Positions 7,804 to 16,265 of a stretch of 64,000 nt of DNA are shown here, piece by piece. Source of the DNA: Curtobacterium sp. VKM Ac-1393 (GTDB lineage: Bacteria > Actinomycetota > Actinomycetes > Actinomycetales > Microbacteriaceae); NCBI RefSeq assembly GCF_015350995.1, contig NZ_JADKRW010000003.1, forward strand, positions 62,001 through 126,000. The letters are read 5' to 3'. Positions within the stretch are counted from its first letter, which is position 1, and the number at the start of each line of letters is the position of its first letter. The notes beneath the pieces are model-generated. The model was given only the letters and a program-made list of their open reading frames with translations, had not been told where the DNA came from and did not search any database. A program made the position numbers and the translations under genes.

Positions 7804-8648
7804 CGGATCGTGAACCCGCCGTCCACCCGGAGGTCGGCACCGTTCACCATCGCGCTCGACTCCCCTGCCAGGAACAGCACCGCGGCGGCGATCTCGTCCG
7901 GGGTGGCGAAGCGGCCGGTGGGGATCTCGTCCTGGTGCCGGATGCCGTTCTCGTTCGCCCACGCGGCACGGCCCAGGTCGGTGAGCACGACCGTCGGCGA
8001 CACGGTGTTCACGGTGACACCACGCCCGCCCCACTCGAGTGCGAGCACCCGGGTGAGTCCGATGACGCCCGCCTTCGAGGCACAGTAGGCCGCGTGCCCG
8101 TCGATGCCGACGTGCGCGGCCTGCGAGGCGATGTTCACCACGCGCCCGTACCCGGCGGCGAGCATGTGCCGACCGACGGCCTGGGCGACGCGGAACGTCC
8201 CCGTCAGGTTGACGTCGATCGTCCTCGACCAGGTCTCGGCGGACAGTTCGTCGGCCGGGGCCAACGCCGCGATGCCGGCGCAGTTGACGAGCACGTCGAT
8301 GCGGCCGAAGTGCGCGGCGACGTCGGCGACGGTGCGGGCCACGGAGGTCTCGTCCGTCACGTCGCAGGCGAACCCGGCATGGAGGCCCGTGGCCGCATCC
8401 GGTGCGTCGGCCGCGCCCGGCAGGTCGGCTGCCGCGGTCGTGGCGCCGTCCGCGCGGACGTCGACGATCGCGACCCGCGCACCCCGTGCGGCGAGCGCCC
8501 GGGCGATCGCGTGCCCGATGCCGGAGGCGCCGCCGGTCACCACCGCGGTGCGGCCGGTGAAGTCGTTCGTCAGGTCGACGGTGTCCGGGCCCGGGCGGAG
8601 GGCTGCGGCGAAGTCGGTGGTGGTGCTGGTGACGCTGCTGGTCGTCAT
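7800..8648 (-). CDS. Short-chain dehydrogenase/reductase, polyol (threitol/galactitol-type) dehydrogenase
   Basis: A 282-residue SDR with NAD(P)-binding TGGASGIGHAIARALA at ~39, NCAGIA at ~122, and catalytic Ser-Tyr-Lys in NIASQAAHVGIDGHAAYCASK. Its closest recognisable type is the GolD-like polyol dehydrogenases; in Mycobacterium smegmatis an SDR (DthD) oxidises D-threitol to D-erythrulose, the kind of substrate its divergent neighbours would handle. An extended ~30-residue N-terminus precedes the Rossmann fold. It is divergent from eltD across 106 bp holding an inverted repeat, and followed by the SorC regulator. Cofactor preference and exact polyol are inference. Confidence 0.75.
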   Translation of the reverse strand: MTTSSVTSTTTDFAAALRPGPDTVDLTNDFTGRTAVVTGGASGIGHAIARALAARGARVAIVDVRADGATTAAADLPGAADAPDAATGLHAGFACDVTDETSVARTVADVAAHFGRIDVLVNCAGIAALAPADELSAETWSRTIDVNLTGTFRVAQAVGRHMLAAGYGRVVNIASQAAHVGIDGHAAYCASKAGVIGLTRVLALEWGGRGVTVNTVSPTVVLTDLGRAAWANENGIRHQDEIPTGRFATPDEIAAAVLFLAGESSAMVNGADLRVDGGFTIR

Positions 8649-8678
8649 GGTCGCTCCTTTGCGTTCGGTCGGAACCTA

Positions 8679-8721
8679 CCAGAAATTGTGTTCTGGACAA
8701 ACGTTCTGCGAGGTGTACAGT
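8679..8721 (+). promoter_or_regulatory. eltD promoter with overlapping operator
   Basis: TGGACA at 8694-8699 and TACAGT at 8716-8721 with a 16-bp spacer form a good -35/-10 pair. The inverted repeat CCAGAA-N6-TTCTGG (8679-8696) overlaps the -35, and a further TTCTG lies at 8704. The geometry fits repression or inducer-dependent control, probably by the SorC protein at 6776. Confidence 0.6.
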
Positions 8722-8754
8722 CGTCGCCGAAGCCATCCAACGGAGGAGCAGCGC

Positions 8755-9891
8755 ATGTCGACGACGACGAACGAACCCGAAGCCACGACCTCGGCCACCA
8801 CCGACATCCCCACGACGATGCGAGCCGTCGTCGTCCACGGGCCCGGTGACTACCGCCTCGAGGAACGCCCGGTCCCCACGCCCGGCCCAGGCGAACTCCT
8901 GCTCCGCACGGACGCCGTCGGCATCTGTGCGAGCGACCTGAAGTGCTACCACGGCGCCGCCAAGTTCTGGGGTGACGAGAACCGCGCCGCCTGGGCCGAG
9001 CGGGACCGCATCCCCGGGCACGAGTTCGTCGGCACGATCGTCTCCGGCGACGACGACACCCTGGCGAAGCGGAAGGTCTCGCTCGGCGACCGCATCGCCT
9101 GCGAGCAGATCGTGCCGTGCTGGGAGTGCCGGTACTGCCTGGAGGGCGCGTACTGGATGTGCAACGTCCACGACATGTTCGGGTTCAAGGGCTACGACGG
9201 CGCGATGGCCGAGTACGTCCTCGTGCCCGCCAAGGCCCTGACCCACCCGGTGTCGAGCGCCCTGCCCGGCCAGGTCGCCGCGTTCGCCGAGCCGTTGTCC
9301 TGCGCGTTCCACGCCGTCGAGCGCGGCGACATCAAGTTCGGCGACACCGTCGTGATCGCCGGCGCCGGCCCGATCGGCCTGTCCGCCATCGCCGGTGCAC
9401 GGCAGAAGAACCCGCTGCGGATCATCGCCCTCGATGTGGTCGACGCGAAGCTCGAACTGGCCCGCAAGGTCGGCGCCGACCTGACGATCAACATCGCCGA
9501 AGAGGACGCGGTCACCCGGGTCAAGGAGCTGACCGACGGCTACGGCGCCGACGTCTACATCGAGGCGACCGGCCACCCGTCGGCCGTGCCGCAGGGGCTG
9601 AACCTGCTGCGCAAGCTCGGCACCTTCGTCGAGTACTCGGTGTTCAAGGACAACGTCTCCGTCGACTGGTCGATCATCTCGGACGACAAGGAGCTCGACG
9701 TCCGCGGCGCCCACCTCGGCCCGCACACCTGGCCGGCCGCCATCAAGCTGCTCGAGGCCGAGACCCTGCCGATGTCGGAGATCTGCACGCACCAGTTCCC
9801 GCTCGAGCAGTTCCAGGCGGCCCTCGACCTGGTCGGCGACTCCGCCGGCGCCAGCGTCAAGGTGTCGATCATCCCGTCCCTGCAGGCCTGA
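8755..9891 (+). CDS. eltD: Zinc-dependent polyol dehydrogenase, erythritol/L-threitol dehydrogenase type
   Basis: A 378-residue medium-chain dehydrogenase. VGICASDLKCYHGAAKFWGD at ~49 holds the catalytic zinc cysteine, IPGHEFVG the zinc His/Glu pair, and the run of cysteines at ~98-114 (PCWECRYC...MC) the structural zinc site; VVIAGAGPIGLSAIAGA is the NAD-binding motif. The KCYHGAAKFWGD insertion resembles EltD of Mycobacterium smegmatis, which makes L-erythrulose from erythritol or L-threitol. It is first in an operon with a polyol permease, a ketose kinase and an isomerase. The ATG has GGAGGAG upstream. Family is certain; the C4 substrate is inferred from motif and neighbours. Confidence 0.78.
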   Translation: MSTTTNEPEATTSATTDIPTTMRAVVVHGPGDYRLEERPVPTPGPGELLLRTDAVGICASDLKCYHGAAKFWGDENRAAWAERDRIPGHEFVGTIVSGDDDTLAKRKVSLGDRIACEQIVPCWECRYCLEGAYWMCNVHDMFGFKGYDGAMAEYVLVPAKALTHPVSSALPGQVAAFAEPLSCAFHAVERGDIKFGDTVVIAGAGPIGLSAIAGARQKNPLRIIALDVVDAKLELARKVGADLTINIAEEDAVTRVKELTDGYGADVYIEATGHPSAVPQGLNLLRKLGTFVEYSVFKDNVSVDWSIISDDKELDVRGAHLGPHTWPAAIKLLEAETLPMSEICTHQFPLEQFQAALDLVGDSAGASVKVSIIPSLQA

Positions 9892-9918
9892 GCCCGCCCA
9901 CCACTGGAGTCAGCAAGC

Positions 9919-11235
9919 ATGTCAACGACGACACAGCGCACCACCGGAGCACCCACGACCCACCGTCCCGAGGGCCGCCTCGACCGGATGGGGATCCCCC
10001 GCCCGCTCGCCCTCGGGTTCGTCGCCGTCCTGGTCTTCATGACCGGCAACGGCGTCGAGTCGAACTTCATCACCCCGCACATGGTCGCGGTCCTCGGCAG
10101 CCCCGAGGCCACCGTGGCGACGATCGTGACGTTCTACAGCCTCGCCGCCCTGATCGGCAGCTACGTCTCCGGCGCCCTGTCCGACCTGATCGGTCCGCGC
10201 CGCGTGATGATCCTCGGGTTCGCGGTGTGGGTCGTCTTCGAGGTGCTGTTCCTGCTCGCACTGAACGTCGGCAGCGTGCCGTTCGCCGCCGTCGCCTACG
10301 CCGTCCGGGGGTTCGGCTACCCGCTCTTCGCGTTCGCCTTCCTGGTCTGGGTGAACATCACCACCCCGGTCGAGCGGAACGGTTCGGCGGTCGGCTGGTT
10401 CTACGTCGCGTTCACCGGCGGCCTGCCGACGCTCGGATCCCTCTTCGCGATCGGCGCCATCCCGGTGTTCGGCGGTGGCGCGATCGGTGAGACCGGCGCG
10501 ATGGTCGCCTCGATCGGCCTGGTCGTGATCGGGTTCCTCATCATGCTGTTCGGCGTGCGGCTGCCGAACGGCTTCTCACGCATCGCCCCGGCCGGCGAGA
10601 GCGCCTGGCAGGTGCTGACGAGCGGCATCCGCCTGACCGTCACCCGGCCGAAGATCCTGATGGGCTTCCTGGTCCGCCTGATCAACACGGCGCCCGAGTT
10701 CGGCATGTTCGTCGTGCTGCCCGCCGTCATCGCGAACGAGCGCGGGTGGGGCCAGAGCCGCTGGCTGCTCATGACCGTGTGCGTCTACGCGACGAACATC
10801 CTGGTGAACGCCCTGTTCGGCTGGGTCGGCGACAAGATCGGCTGGCAGCGCACCGTCAAGTGGTTCGGCATCGTCGGTTCCGCCCTCGGCCTCATCGCCT
10901 GGTGGTACGTCCCGCAGCTCGTCCCCGCCGGATCGGACTGGGGCTACGTGCTCTCCGTCGTCGCCGGTTGCGTGTTCGGTTGCCTGCTCGCCGGCTTCGT
11001 GCCGATGGGCGCGATCATGCCGGCGCTCGCCCCCGAGCACAAGGGCGCCGCGATGGCGATGTACACGACGGCGGCCGGTGGCGCGGCGTTCCTCGGCACC
11101 GGTGTGGTCGCCGCGGTCTTCGCGCTCGGCGGTGGCGGCCAGGCCGCCACGTGGACGTTCGTCGGCCTGTACGCCTGCGCGTTCGTGATGATCCACTTCC
11201 TCAAGGTGCCGCAGGGCACCCGTACCTCCCACTGA
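9919..11235 (+). CDS. MFS polyol permease (RbtT/DalT-like)
   Basis: A 438-residue twelve-helix MFS protein, 27 bp behind eltD. FMTGNGVESNFITPHMV in the first helix and GALSDLIGPRRVMILGF in the loop 2-3 motif match the polyol-permease branch that includes ribitol and arabitol carriers. Its place between a polyol dehydrogenase and a ketose kinase makes it the uptake system of the pathway, presumably by proton symport. Erythritol or threitol is the natural guess from the neighbours but a pentitol is possible. The start MSTTTQRTTG is the first ATG after the eltD stop; its ribosome-binding site is weak (GGAG at 9906). Confidence 0.85.
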   Translation: MSTTTQRTTGAPTTHRPEGRLDRMGIPRPLALGFVAVLVFMTGNGVESNFITPHMVAVLGSPEATVATIVTFYSLAALIGSYVSGALSDLIGPRRVMILGFAVWVVFEVLFLLALNVGSVPFAAVAYAVRGFGYPLFAFAFLVWVNITTPVERNGSAVGWFYVAFTGGLPTLGSLFAIGAIPVFGGGAIGETGAMVASIGLVVIGFLIMLFGVRLPNGFSRIAPAGESAWQVLTSGIRLTVTRPKILMGFLVRLINTAPEFGMFVVLPAVIANERGWGQSRWLLMTVCVYATNILVNALFGWVGDKIGWQRTVKWFGIVGSALGLIAWWYVPQLVPAGSDWGYVLSVVAGCVFGCLLAGFVPMGAIMPALAPEHKGAAMAMYTTAAGGAAFLGTGVVAAVFALGGGGQAATWTFVGLYACAFVMIHFLKVPQGTRTSH

Positions 11236-11246
11236 AGGACTCCAGC

Positions 11247-12989
11247 ATGACCACGATCCACGACGCCCCCGACGAGTTCGCCGAGGACCAGCTCGCCGGC
11301 TGGCTCGCGCTCTACGCCGACCGCGTCCGCGGCGTCCACGGTGGCGTCGTCACCCTGCCCACCGAGGGCGCCGACCCGCAGGTCGCGGTGGTCGTCGGCG
11401 GCGGTTCCGGCCACTACCCCGCCTTCTGCGGGATCGTCGGCCCGGGCTTCGCCACCGGGGCCGTCGTCGGCAACGTGTTCACCTCGCCGTCGACCGCGCA
11501 GGTCTACTCGGTCGCCAAGGCGGCCGACCAGGGGAAGGGCGTCGTGCTGTCGTTCGGCAACTACGCCGGGGACACGATGAACTTCGGGCTCGCTGCCGAG
11601 CGGCTCCGCGCCGAGGGCATCGACACCCGGATCGTCGTGGTCACGGACGACATCGCGAGCGCCGACGAGGAGTCGAAGCGCCGCGGCATCGCCGGGGACT
11701 TCTCGGTCTTCAAGGCGATGGGAGCCGCAGCGGCGACCGGAGCCAGCCTCGACGAGGTCGAACGCCTCGGGAACGCAGCGAACGCGGCGACCCGCACGAT
11801 CGGCGTCGCGTTCTCCGGGTGCACCATGCCCGGCGCCACCGAGCCGCTCTTCACGGTGCCCGACGGCCACCTCGGACTCGGGCTCGGCATCCACGGCGAG
11901 CCCGGCATCGTGGACGTCCCGCTGCTCCGCGCCACCGACCTCGCGGCGCTGCTCGTCGAACGGCTGCTCGCCGACCGACCGGCGAACGCGGGTACCCGGG
12001 TCGCCCCGATCCTGAACGGCCTCGGCGACACCAAGTACGAGGAACTGTTCCTGCTCTGGGGCCGCGCGTTCCCGCTGCTGCAGGACGCCGGTCTGCGGGT
12101 CGTCGAACCCGAGGTCGGCGAACTCGTCACGAGCCTCGACATGGGCGGCTGCTCGCTCACCCTGCAGTGGCTCGACGACGAGCTCGAACCGCTGTGGCGC
12201 GCCGACACCTACACGCCCGCGTACCGCAAGACGGCGGCGCCGATCGCGGCGTTGCTGCCGGCCGACGCAGTGGACGATGCCGAGGACGAGGCGACGGTCG
12301 TGCCGGACGCGAGTGGTGCCTCCCGGCAGGCCGCGCAGACGGCACGCGACGCGATCGACGCGATCGACACGCTGCTGCGGGAGCACGAGGAGGAACTCGG
12401 CCGCATCGACGCGGTCGCCGGCGACGGCGACCACGGACGCGGCATGGTGAAGGGGATCGGCGCGGCCCGGAAGGCGGTCGGTCGGGTCGGCCAGGAGGCG
12501 GGGGTCGCCTTCGTCCTCGGACGCGCCGGTGACGCGTGGGCCGAGTTCGCGGGCGGCACCTCGGGAGTCCTGTGGGGTGCGGCACTCGAGGCCTTCGGAC
12601 GGTCGCTGCGCGACGACCGCTCCGCGTACGAGGGGTCCGACGTCGTCGAGGCCGCGCAGACCTTCGCCGACTCGATCGTCCACCTGGGTGGGGCGTCCCG
12701 CGGGGACAAGACGCTGCTCGACGCGCTGCTGCCGTTCGTGGACGCACTCCGGACCTCGGTGTCGGCTGGCGACGCGCTCACCGACGCGTGGCAGGCTGCG
12801 GCTGTGGTCGCGGTCGAGCAGGCCGAGGCCACCGCGGACCTCACGCCGAAGGTCGGGCGAGCCCGGCCGCTGGCGGAGAAGAGCCTGGGGACACCCGACG
12901 CGGGTGCCACCTCGATGGGGATGATCCTCACTCGGGTCGGCGAGGTCCTCGCTGCCCGTCCGCACGAACTGGAAGGAACACACGCATGA
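11247..12989 (+). CDS. DAK-family ketose kinase, fused DhaK-DhaL domains (erythrulose kinase-like)
   Basis: A 580-residue ATP-dependent single-chain kinase. The N-terminal K domain (1-~335) has [10 protein letters not shown] at ~50 and the substrate-binding histidine in GLGIHGEPG at ~215; the C-terminal L domain has the ATP/Mg motif GDGDHGRGM at ~393 and GGTSGVLWG. Dihydroxyacetone kinases share this plan, as do LerK and DerK, the L- and D-erythrulose kinases of Mycobacterium smegmatis. In an operon with EltD and an RpiB-type isomerase, erythrulose is the more likely substrate. It starts 11 bp behind the permease and overlaps the isomerase by four bases (ATGA). Confidence 0.82.
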   Translation: MTTIHDAPDEFAEDQLAGWLALYADRVRGVHGGVVTLPTEGADPQVAVVVGGGSGHYPAFCGIVGPGFATGAVVGNVFTSPSTAQVYSVAKAADQGKGVVLSFGNYAGDTMNFGLAAERLRAEGIDTRIVVVTDDIASADEESKRRGIAGDFSVFKAMGAAAATGASLDEVERLGNAANAATRTIGVAFSGCTMPGATEPLFTVPDGHLGLGLGIHGEPGIVDVPLLRATDLAALLVERLLADRPANAGTRVAPILNGLGDTKYEELFLLWGRAFPLLQDAGLRVVEPEVGELVTSLDMGGCSLTLQWLDDELEPLWRADTYTPAYRKTAAPIAALLPADAVDDAEDEATVVPDASGASRQAAQTARDAIDAIDTLLREHEEELGRIDAVAGDGDHGRGMVKGIGAARKAVGRVGQEAGVAFVLGRAGDAWAEFAGGTSGVLWGAALEAFGRSLRDDRSAYEGSDVVEAAQTFADSIVHLGGASRGDKTLLDALLPFVDALRTSVSAGDALTDAWQAAAVVAVEQAEATADLTPKVGRARPLAEKSLGTPDAGATSMGMILTRVGEVLAARPHELEGTHA

Positions 12990-13468
12990 CGTACCGTCTC
13001 GTGATCGGGTCCGACGATGCCGGGTTCGACTACAAGGAGATCATCAAAACCGATCTGCAGGCCGATCCGCGGGTCGTGTCCGTGGTCGACGTGGGCGTCG
13101 ACGCGGACGGGCACACCGCGTACCCGCACGTCGCCGTCGATGCCGCGCGCATGGTCGCGAACGGTGAGGCCGACCGCGCGATCCTGATCTGCGGAACCGG
13201 ACTCGGTGTCGCGATCGCGGCGAACAAGGTCCCCGGCATCCGGGCCGTCACGGCGCACGACTCGTTCAGTGTCGAGCGCTCGGTCCTGTCGAACGACGCC
13301 CAGGTCCTCTGCATGGGCCAGCGGGTCGTCGGCGTCGAGGTCGCACGCCGGATGGCGAAGGAGTGGCTCGGCTACGAGTTCGACCCGTCTTCGGCGAGCG
13401 CGTCGAAGGTCCAGGCCATCTGCGAGTACGACGGCAGCGCGCCCGCCGGCGTCGACGCGCCGGCGTAG
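12986..13468 (+). CDS. RpiB/LacAB-family sugar-phosphate isomerase (D-erythrulose-4-phosphate isomerase-like)
   Basis: A 160-residue isomerase. [12 protein letters not shown] at the N-terminus and [19 protein letters not shown] at ~69 are the RpiB/LacAB signatures, with the catalytic cysteine in CGTG and HDSFSVERS contributing the phosphate site. RpiB relatives interconvert aldose and ketose phosphates; DerI of this family makes D-erythrose 4-phosphate from D-erythrulose 4-phosphate, which would feed the pentose-phosphate and shikimate routes. Translation is coupled to the kinase by the ATGA overlap. An epimerase/isomerase converting L-erythrulose 1-phosphate (LerI type) is not in this operon. 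A terminator hairpin follows. Confidence 0.82.
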   Translation: MTYRLVIGSDDAGFDYKEIIKTDLQADPRVVSVVDVGVDADGHTAYPHVAVDAARMVANGEADRAILICGTGLGVAIAANKVPGIRAVTAHDSFSVERSVLSNDAQVLCMGQRVVGVEVARRMAKEWLGYEFDPSSASASKVQAICEYDGSAPAGVDAPA

Positions 13469-13488
13469 GCGCGGCGCCCCAGCCCCGC

Positions 13489-13537
13489 GGAACCAGGTTC
13501 CGGACACAGCACCGTGCATCTGCGCGGTGCTGTGTCC
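13489..13537 (+). terminator. Terminator hairpin, GGAACCAGGTTCC family copy 1
   Basis: The 13-bp palindrome GGAACCAGGTTCC (13489-13501) abuts a hairpin with a 13-bp stem, GGACACAGCACCG and its complement, loop of 10, ending 13537. It starts 21 bp behind the isomerase stop and lies between convergent genes. A fuller copy is at 29579-29640. Confidence 0.75.
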
Positions 13538-13556
13538 GTTGCACGGTGTGGCGCGG

Positions 13557-15026
13557 TCAGCTGCGCGCGGCAAGGCGGTGTACGACGGCCTTCGTCGCCT
13601 CGTAGAGCTCGCGGTAGTCGTGGTAGCCGGGCTCGTAGGCCGCCGTCACCGACGGGTCCGGCTCGATGACCGTGGACGGCGGGTTCCACTGCCGGATGTC
13701 GACGTCGGCAACGAGCGCTGCCGCCAGGAACGCCGACCCGTACGACGCTCCCACGGTCACCGACGGCACCGTCTGCCGCAGCCCGGTCACGTCGCTCACG
13801 ATCGTCGGCCAGTGCCGTCCGAGCAACCCGCCGCCGGCCCCGACGAGCTCGCGGACCTCGACCCCGGCGTCCCGCAACACTTCGATGTTGTGCCGGACCG
13901 CGTAGGCCGTCGCCTCGAGCGTCGCCCGGTAGATGTCGCCGCGCGTGTGCCGCACGGTCAGCCCCGCGATCACCCCTCGGGCATCCGGGTCGGCGATCGG
14001 CGTCCGCTCCCCCGCGAAGTACGGCAGCATCAGCAGCCCGTTCGCGCCGATGCCCGCACACCGAGCCTCTTCGAGCATCGTCGGCCACTCGCCGTCGACC
14101 AGCCGCCGCAGCCAGTCGGTGATCGCACCGGAGGTCGCCATCCCGCCCGACGCGCTCGGCTGCCCCGGGTGCGTGCCGACGGTCGTCCACATCCCCGGCA
14201 CGGGCGTCGGTTCGGCGGTCGGCACGATCATGAACATCGTGGTGCCGTACTGCAGGAACATCCGGCCCGGCACGGACTCGCCGACGCTCACGCCCTCCGC
14301 CCAGGCGTCGATGGTGCCGGCCGTCACGGGGATGCCGACCGGGAGGCCCGTGGCCGCGGCCGCCTCGTCCGTCACCACGCCCGCCCGGTCGCCGGACCAC
14401 AGCAGCCGCGGCATGGGCAGACCGGGCGCGAGCCGGTCGCACCACTCGGGGATCCAGGTGTTCTCGTGCACGTCGTAGAGCGGGGTGGTCTGGCTGGCCG
14501 AGTGGTGGTCGAGGACGTACTCCCCCGTCAGCAGCTCCACGATCCGCGACGCCGGCATCGTGAAGCGGACGGCACGCGCCCACACCTCCGGCTCGTGCCG
14601 TGCGACCCACGCGAGCTTCGCCCCGGCGGCCTGGGTGCTCAGGCCGGAGCCACAGCGCGCACGGATCGCGGCCTCGCCGCCGAGTTCCGCCGTGACCTCG
14701 TCGAGCAGGTCGGCGGTGCGGGTGTCGACGCCGTACAGGATCGCCGGACGCAACGGGGCGCCGGCATCGTCGGTGAGCAGGACGCAGGGTCCGATGCCAC
14801 TCACCCCCACGGCCTGCACCTCGGCGTCGGGGGCCCGGGCGAGGAGTTCACGGGTCAGCGCCCCGAACTCGTCCCACCACACGGCCGCGTCCATCTCGAC
14901 CAGGCCCTGCTCGGGGCGGTCGACCTCGTGCCGACGGCTCACCTCGGCGATCACGGTGCCGTCGAACCGGGCCAGCAGCGCCTTCGTGCTCGACGTCCCG
15001 ATGTCCAGACCGAGCACCGCCCGCAT
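13557..15026 (-). CDS. FGGY-family carbohydrate kinase
   Basis: A 489-residue ATP-dependent sugar kinase of the xylulokinase/gluconokinase superfamily. LGLDIGTSSTKALL at residue 4 is the phosphate-1 motif, GVSGIGPCVLL and GTIDAWAEG the substrate and adenosine motifs, and GAGGGLLGRHWPTIVSDV near residue 390 the FGGY signature 2. Erythritol kinases also belong to this family, so a role beside the polyol cluster is possible, but sequence does not settle the substrate; pentuloses are equally likely. It is convergent with the polyol operon and follows the Abi-like gene by 49 bp on the same strand. The start ATG at 15026 has GAAGGAG upstream. Confidence 0.85.
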   Translation of the reverse strand: MRAVLGLDIGTSSTKALLARFDGTVIAEVSRRHEVDRPEQGLVEMDAAVWWDEFGALTRELLARAPDAEVQAVGVSGIGPCVLLTDDAGAPLRPAILYGVDTRTADLLDEVTAELGGEAAIRARCGSGLSTQAAGAKLAWVARHEPEVWARAVRFTMPASRIVELLTGEYVLDHHSASQTTPLYDVHENTWIPEWCDRLAPGLPMPRLLWSGDRAGVVTDEAAAATGLPVGIPVTAGTIDAWAEGVSVGESVPGRMFLQYGTTMFMIVPTAEPTPVPGMWTTVGTHPGQPSASGGMATSGAITDWLRRLVDGEWPTMLEEARCAGIGANGLLMLPYFAGERTPIADPDARGVIAGLTVRHTRGDIYRATLEATAYAVRHNIEVLRDAGVEVRELVGAGGGLLGRHWPTIVSDVTGLRQTVPSVTVGASYGSAFLAAALVADVDIRQWNPPSTVIEPDPSVTAAYEPGYHDYRELYEATKAVVHRLAARS

Positions 15027-15075
15027 GCCGTCTCCTTCGCCGCCACACGACCGCCGTCGGTCGCCTCTCCCGAGT

Positions 15076-16062
15076 CTACGAACCTTCCGCGCGCCGCCAG
15101 ATCGACTCCAGACCCCAGCTCTCCGGCGCGCCGAGATCCGCAGTGCCCATACCCGGAACGTCGGGGAAGTCGTGGAGCAGGGCGGTGGCACGCTCGCGCC
15201 ACGCGCAGTCAGCATCGATCCGGCGCAGCAGGAAGGCCATGACCACCAACACTCCGTAGACCCCGAACACCACCTTCGCGTGTTCGGTTCGTCGAAGGTG
15301 GTCGAACTCGGGGACGTTCGCGGGGCGTTTCGGAGCAACCACGAGCTTGCGGTTGAACAGCCTGGCGTGATGCGCCGCGACGTTCCGGACGTAGTTGATC
15401 GAGGCGAGCCAGCTGCCGAGGACACGCTTCGACGGCGCTCCGAGCGCCATCGCGATCTCCGTCCCGAGCACGTTCGAGAGACCGCCGTACAGTCGGGCGA
15501 CCTGTCCGAACTCCAGGATCTCGGTCAGCGCCCAGACCGGCAGCTGTCCGTCGTACCTGGTCCGGAAGTGCGCGACGAAGACCTCGTCTGATCGGTCCTG
15601 CCGGGCTCGAACCCGCTCGATCCAACGTTCGTGACCGCTCGTTCCTGCTTCGCCCACCTGGAGGAACGACGGAGTGAACGAGACCGGATCCCGATGCGCG
15701 AACGGTCCGTTCAGGCCGAGCACGTGGGCGATCTTGGTGCGTACTGCGACCTCGATCCGCTCGACGCCGTCGAGCACGAGGAGCCGCAGCGCGCGGTCGT
15801 AGTCCATCAGGGAACGGGCGTGCTCGATCGACGTTCCGGTTCGGTACGTCTCACGCAGCGTGATGTGCCCCGCGACCTCGCATCCACGATCAACGGAGTC
15901 CGGCTGTCGGAGCGGGTGGAGGTAGCCCGTCAGGCGGTAGTAACCGACTCGGTCGAGCAGGCCGGCAGCCGCCCGGTGGGACTCGACGACGAGCCCACGG
16001 CTGCGAAGCCGCTCGACCTGCTGATCCAGCGTGAGCCAGGGCTTCGAGTACTCGACCACCAC
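15076..16062 (-). CDS. Abi_2/AbiD-AbiF-family abortive-infection protein (HEPN RNase-like)
   Basis: A 328-residue protein of the Abi_2 family. It begins with the family hallmark KPWLTLDQQVERLRSRG (~7-23), then LLDRVGYYRLTGYLHPLR (~35-52), and carries RNVAAHHARLFNR at 226-238, a HEPN R-x4-H motif (R226, H231) expected to form an RNA-cleaving site in a dimer. Family members stop phage growth by cleaving RNA, and AbiF-type proteins are reported to be restrained by an upstream structured RNA. Here a hairpin with a U-rich tail lies just before the GTG start at 16062 (a GTG at 16059 is also possible). Third-position GC looks lower than in its neighbours, hinting at acquisition. Confidence 0.82.
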   Translation of the reverse strand: MVVEYSKPWLTLDQQVERLRSRGLVVESHRAAAGLLDRVGYYRLTGYLHPLRQPDSVDRGCEVAGHITLRETYRTGTSIEHARSLMDYDRALRLLVLDGVERIEVAVRTKIAHVLGLNGPFAHRDPVSFTPSFLQVGEAGTSGHERWIERVRARQDRSDEVFVAHFRTRYDGQLPVWALTEILEFGQVARLYGGLSNVLGTEIAMALGAPSKRVLGSWLASINYVRNVAAHHARLFNRKLVVAPKRPANVPEFDHLRRTEHAKVVFGVYGVLVVMAFLLRRIDADCAWRERATALLHDFPDVPGMGTADLGAPESWGLESIWRRAEGS

Positions 16063-16071
16063 ACCCCCAGG

Positions 16072-16119
16072 TGAAAAGAAAATCAGCCCGGGCCGAATGG
16101 CGACGGGCTGATCGTGATG
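16072..16119 (-). ncRNA. Candidate structured small RNA or attenuator upstream of the Abi gene
   Basis: On the minus strand ATCAGCCCG (16112-16104) pairs with CGGGCTGAT (16090-16082); inside the loop GCC-ATTC-GGC can pair again, and the hairpin is followed by TTTTCTTTTC. That is a rho-independent terminator pointing into the Abi gene and ending about ten bases before its GTG start. A TATCAT -10 element at 16131-16126 would start a transcript near 16119, about 48 nt long; no clear -35 is seen. The layout promoter, short RNA, leaky terminator, HEPN gene is that of RNA-antitoxin systems, but a plain attenuator is equally compatible. Confidence 0.4.
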
Positions 16120-16265
16120 GGTTCGATGATACCCGATGGTGACGACGCGGTGGGGTCCGATGGACGAGTGTGGACAACAAGTTCTGCCTGGTCGAGACGC
16201 CCAGCGTCCTGTCGGGGGCCGGACGTACCGTACTCCCGACTCCAATGCACCACGAGGGGAACACG

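Noticed and set aside
7783..9792. A 669-codon minus-strand frame across the dehydrogenase/eltD region
   Set aside because: It runs antisense through eltD and out of frame through the SDR, both of which have full family motifs. No start signal or domain is present.
11247..12989. Plain dihydroxyacetone kinase tied to glpD-type glycerol metabolism
   Set aside because: Domain plan fits, but the operon has no glycerol dehydrogenase and carries EltD- and DerI-like genes, so an erythrulose kinase is more likely. The alternative is kept open in the entry.
13557..15026. Calling the FGGY kinase xylulokinase or erythritol kinase
   Set aside because: Motifs fix the superfamily only. Neighbourhood is ambiguous because the gene is convergent with the polyol operon, so no symbol was given.
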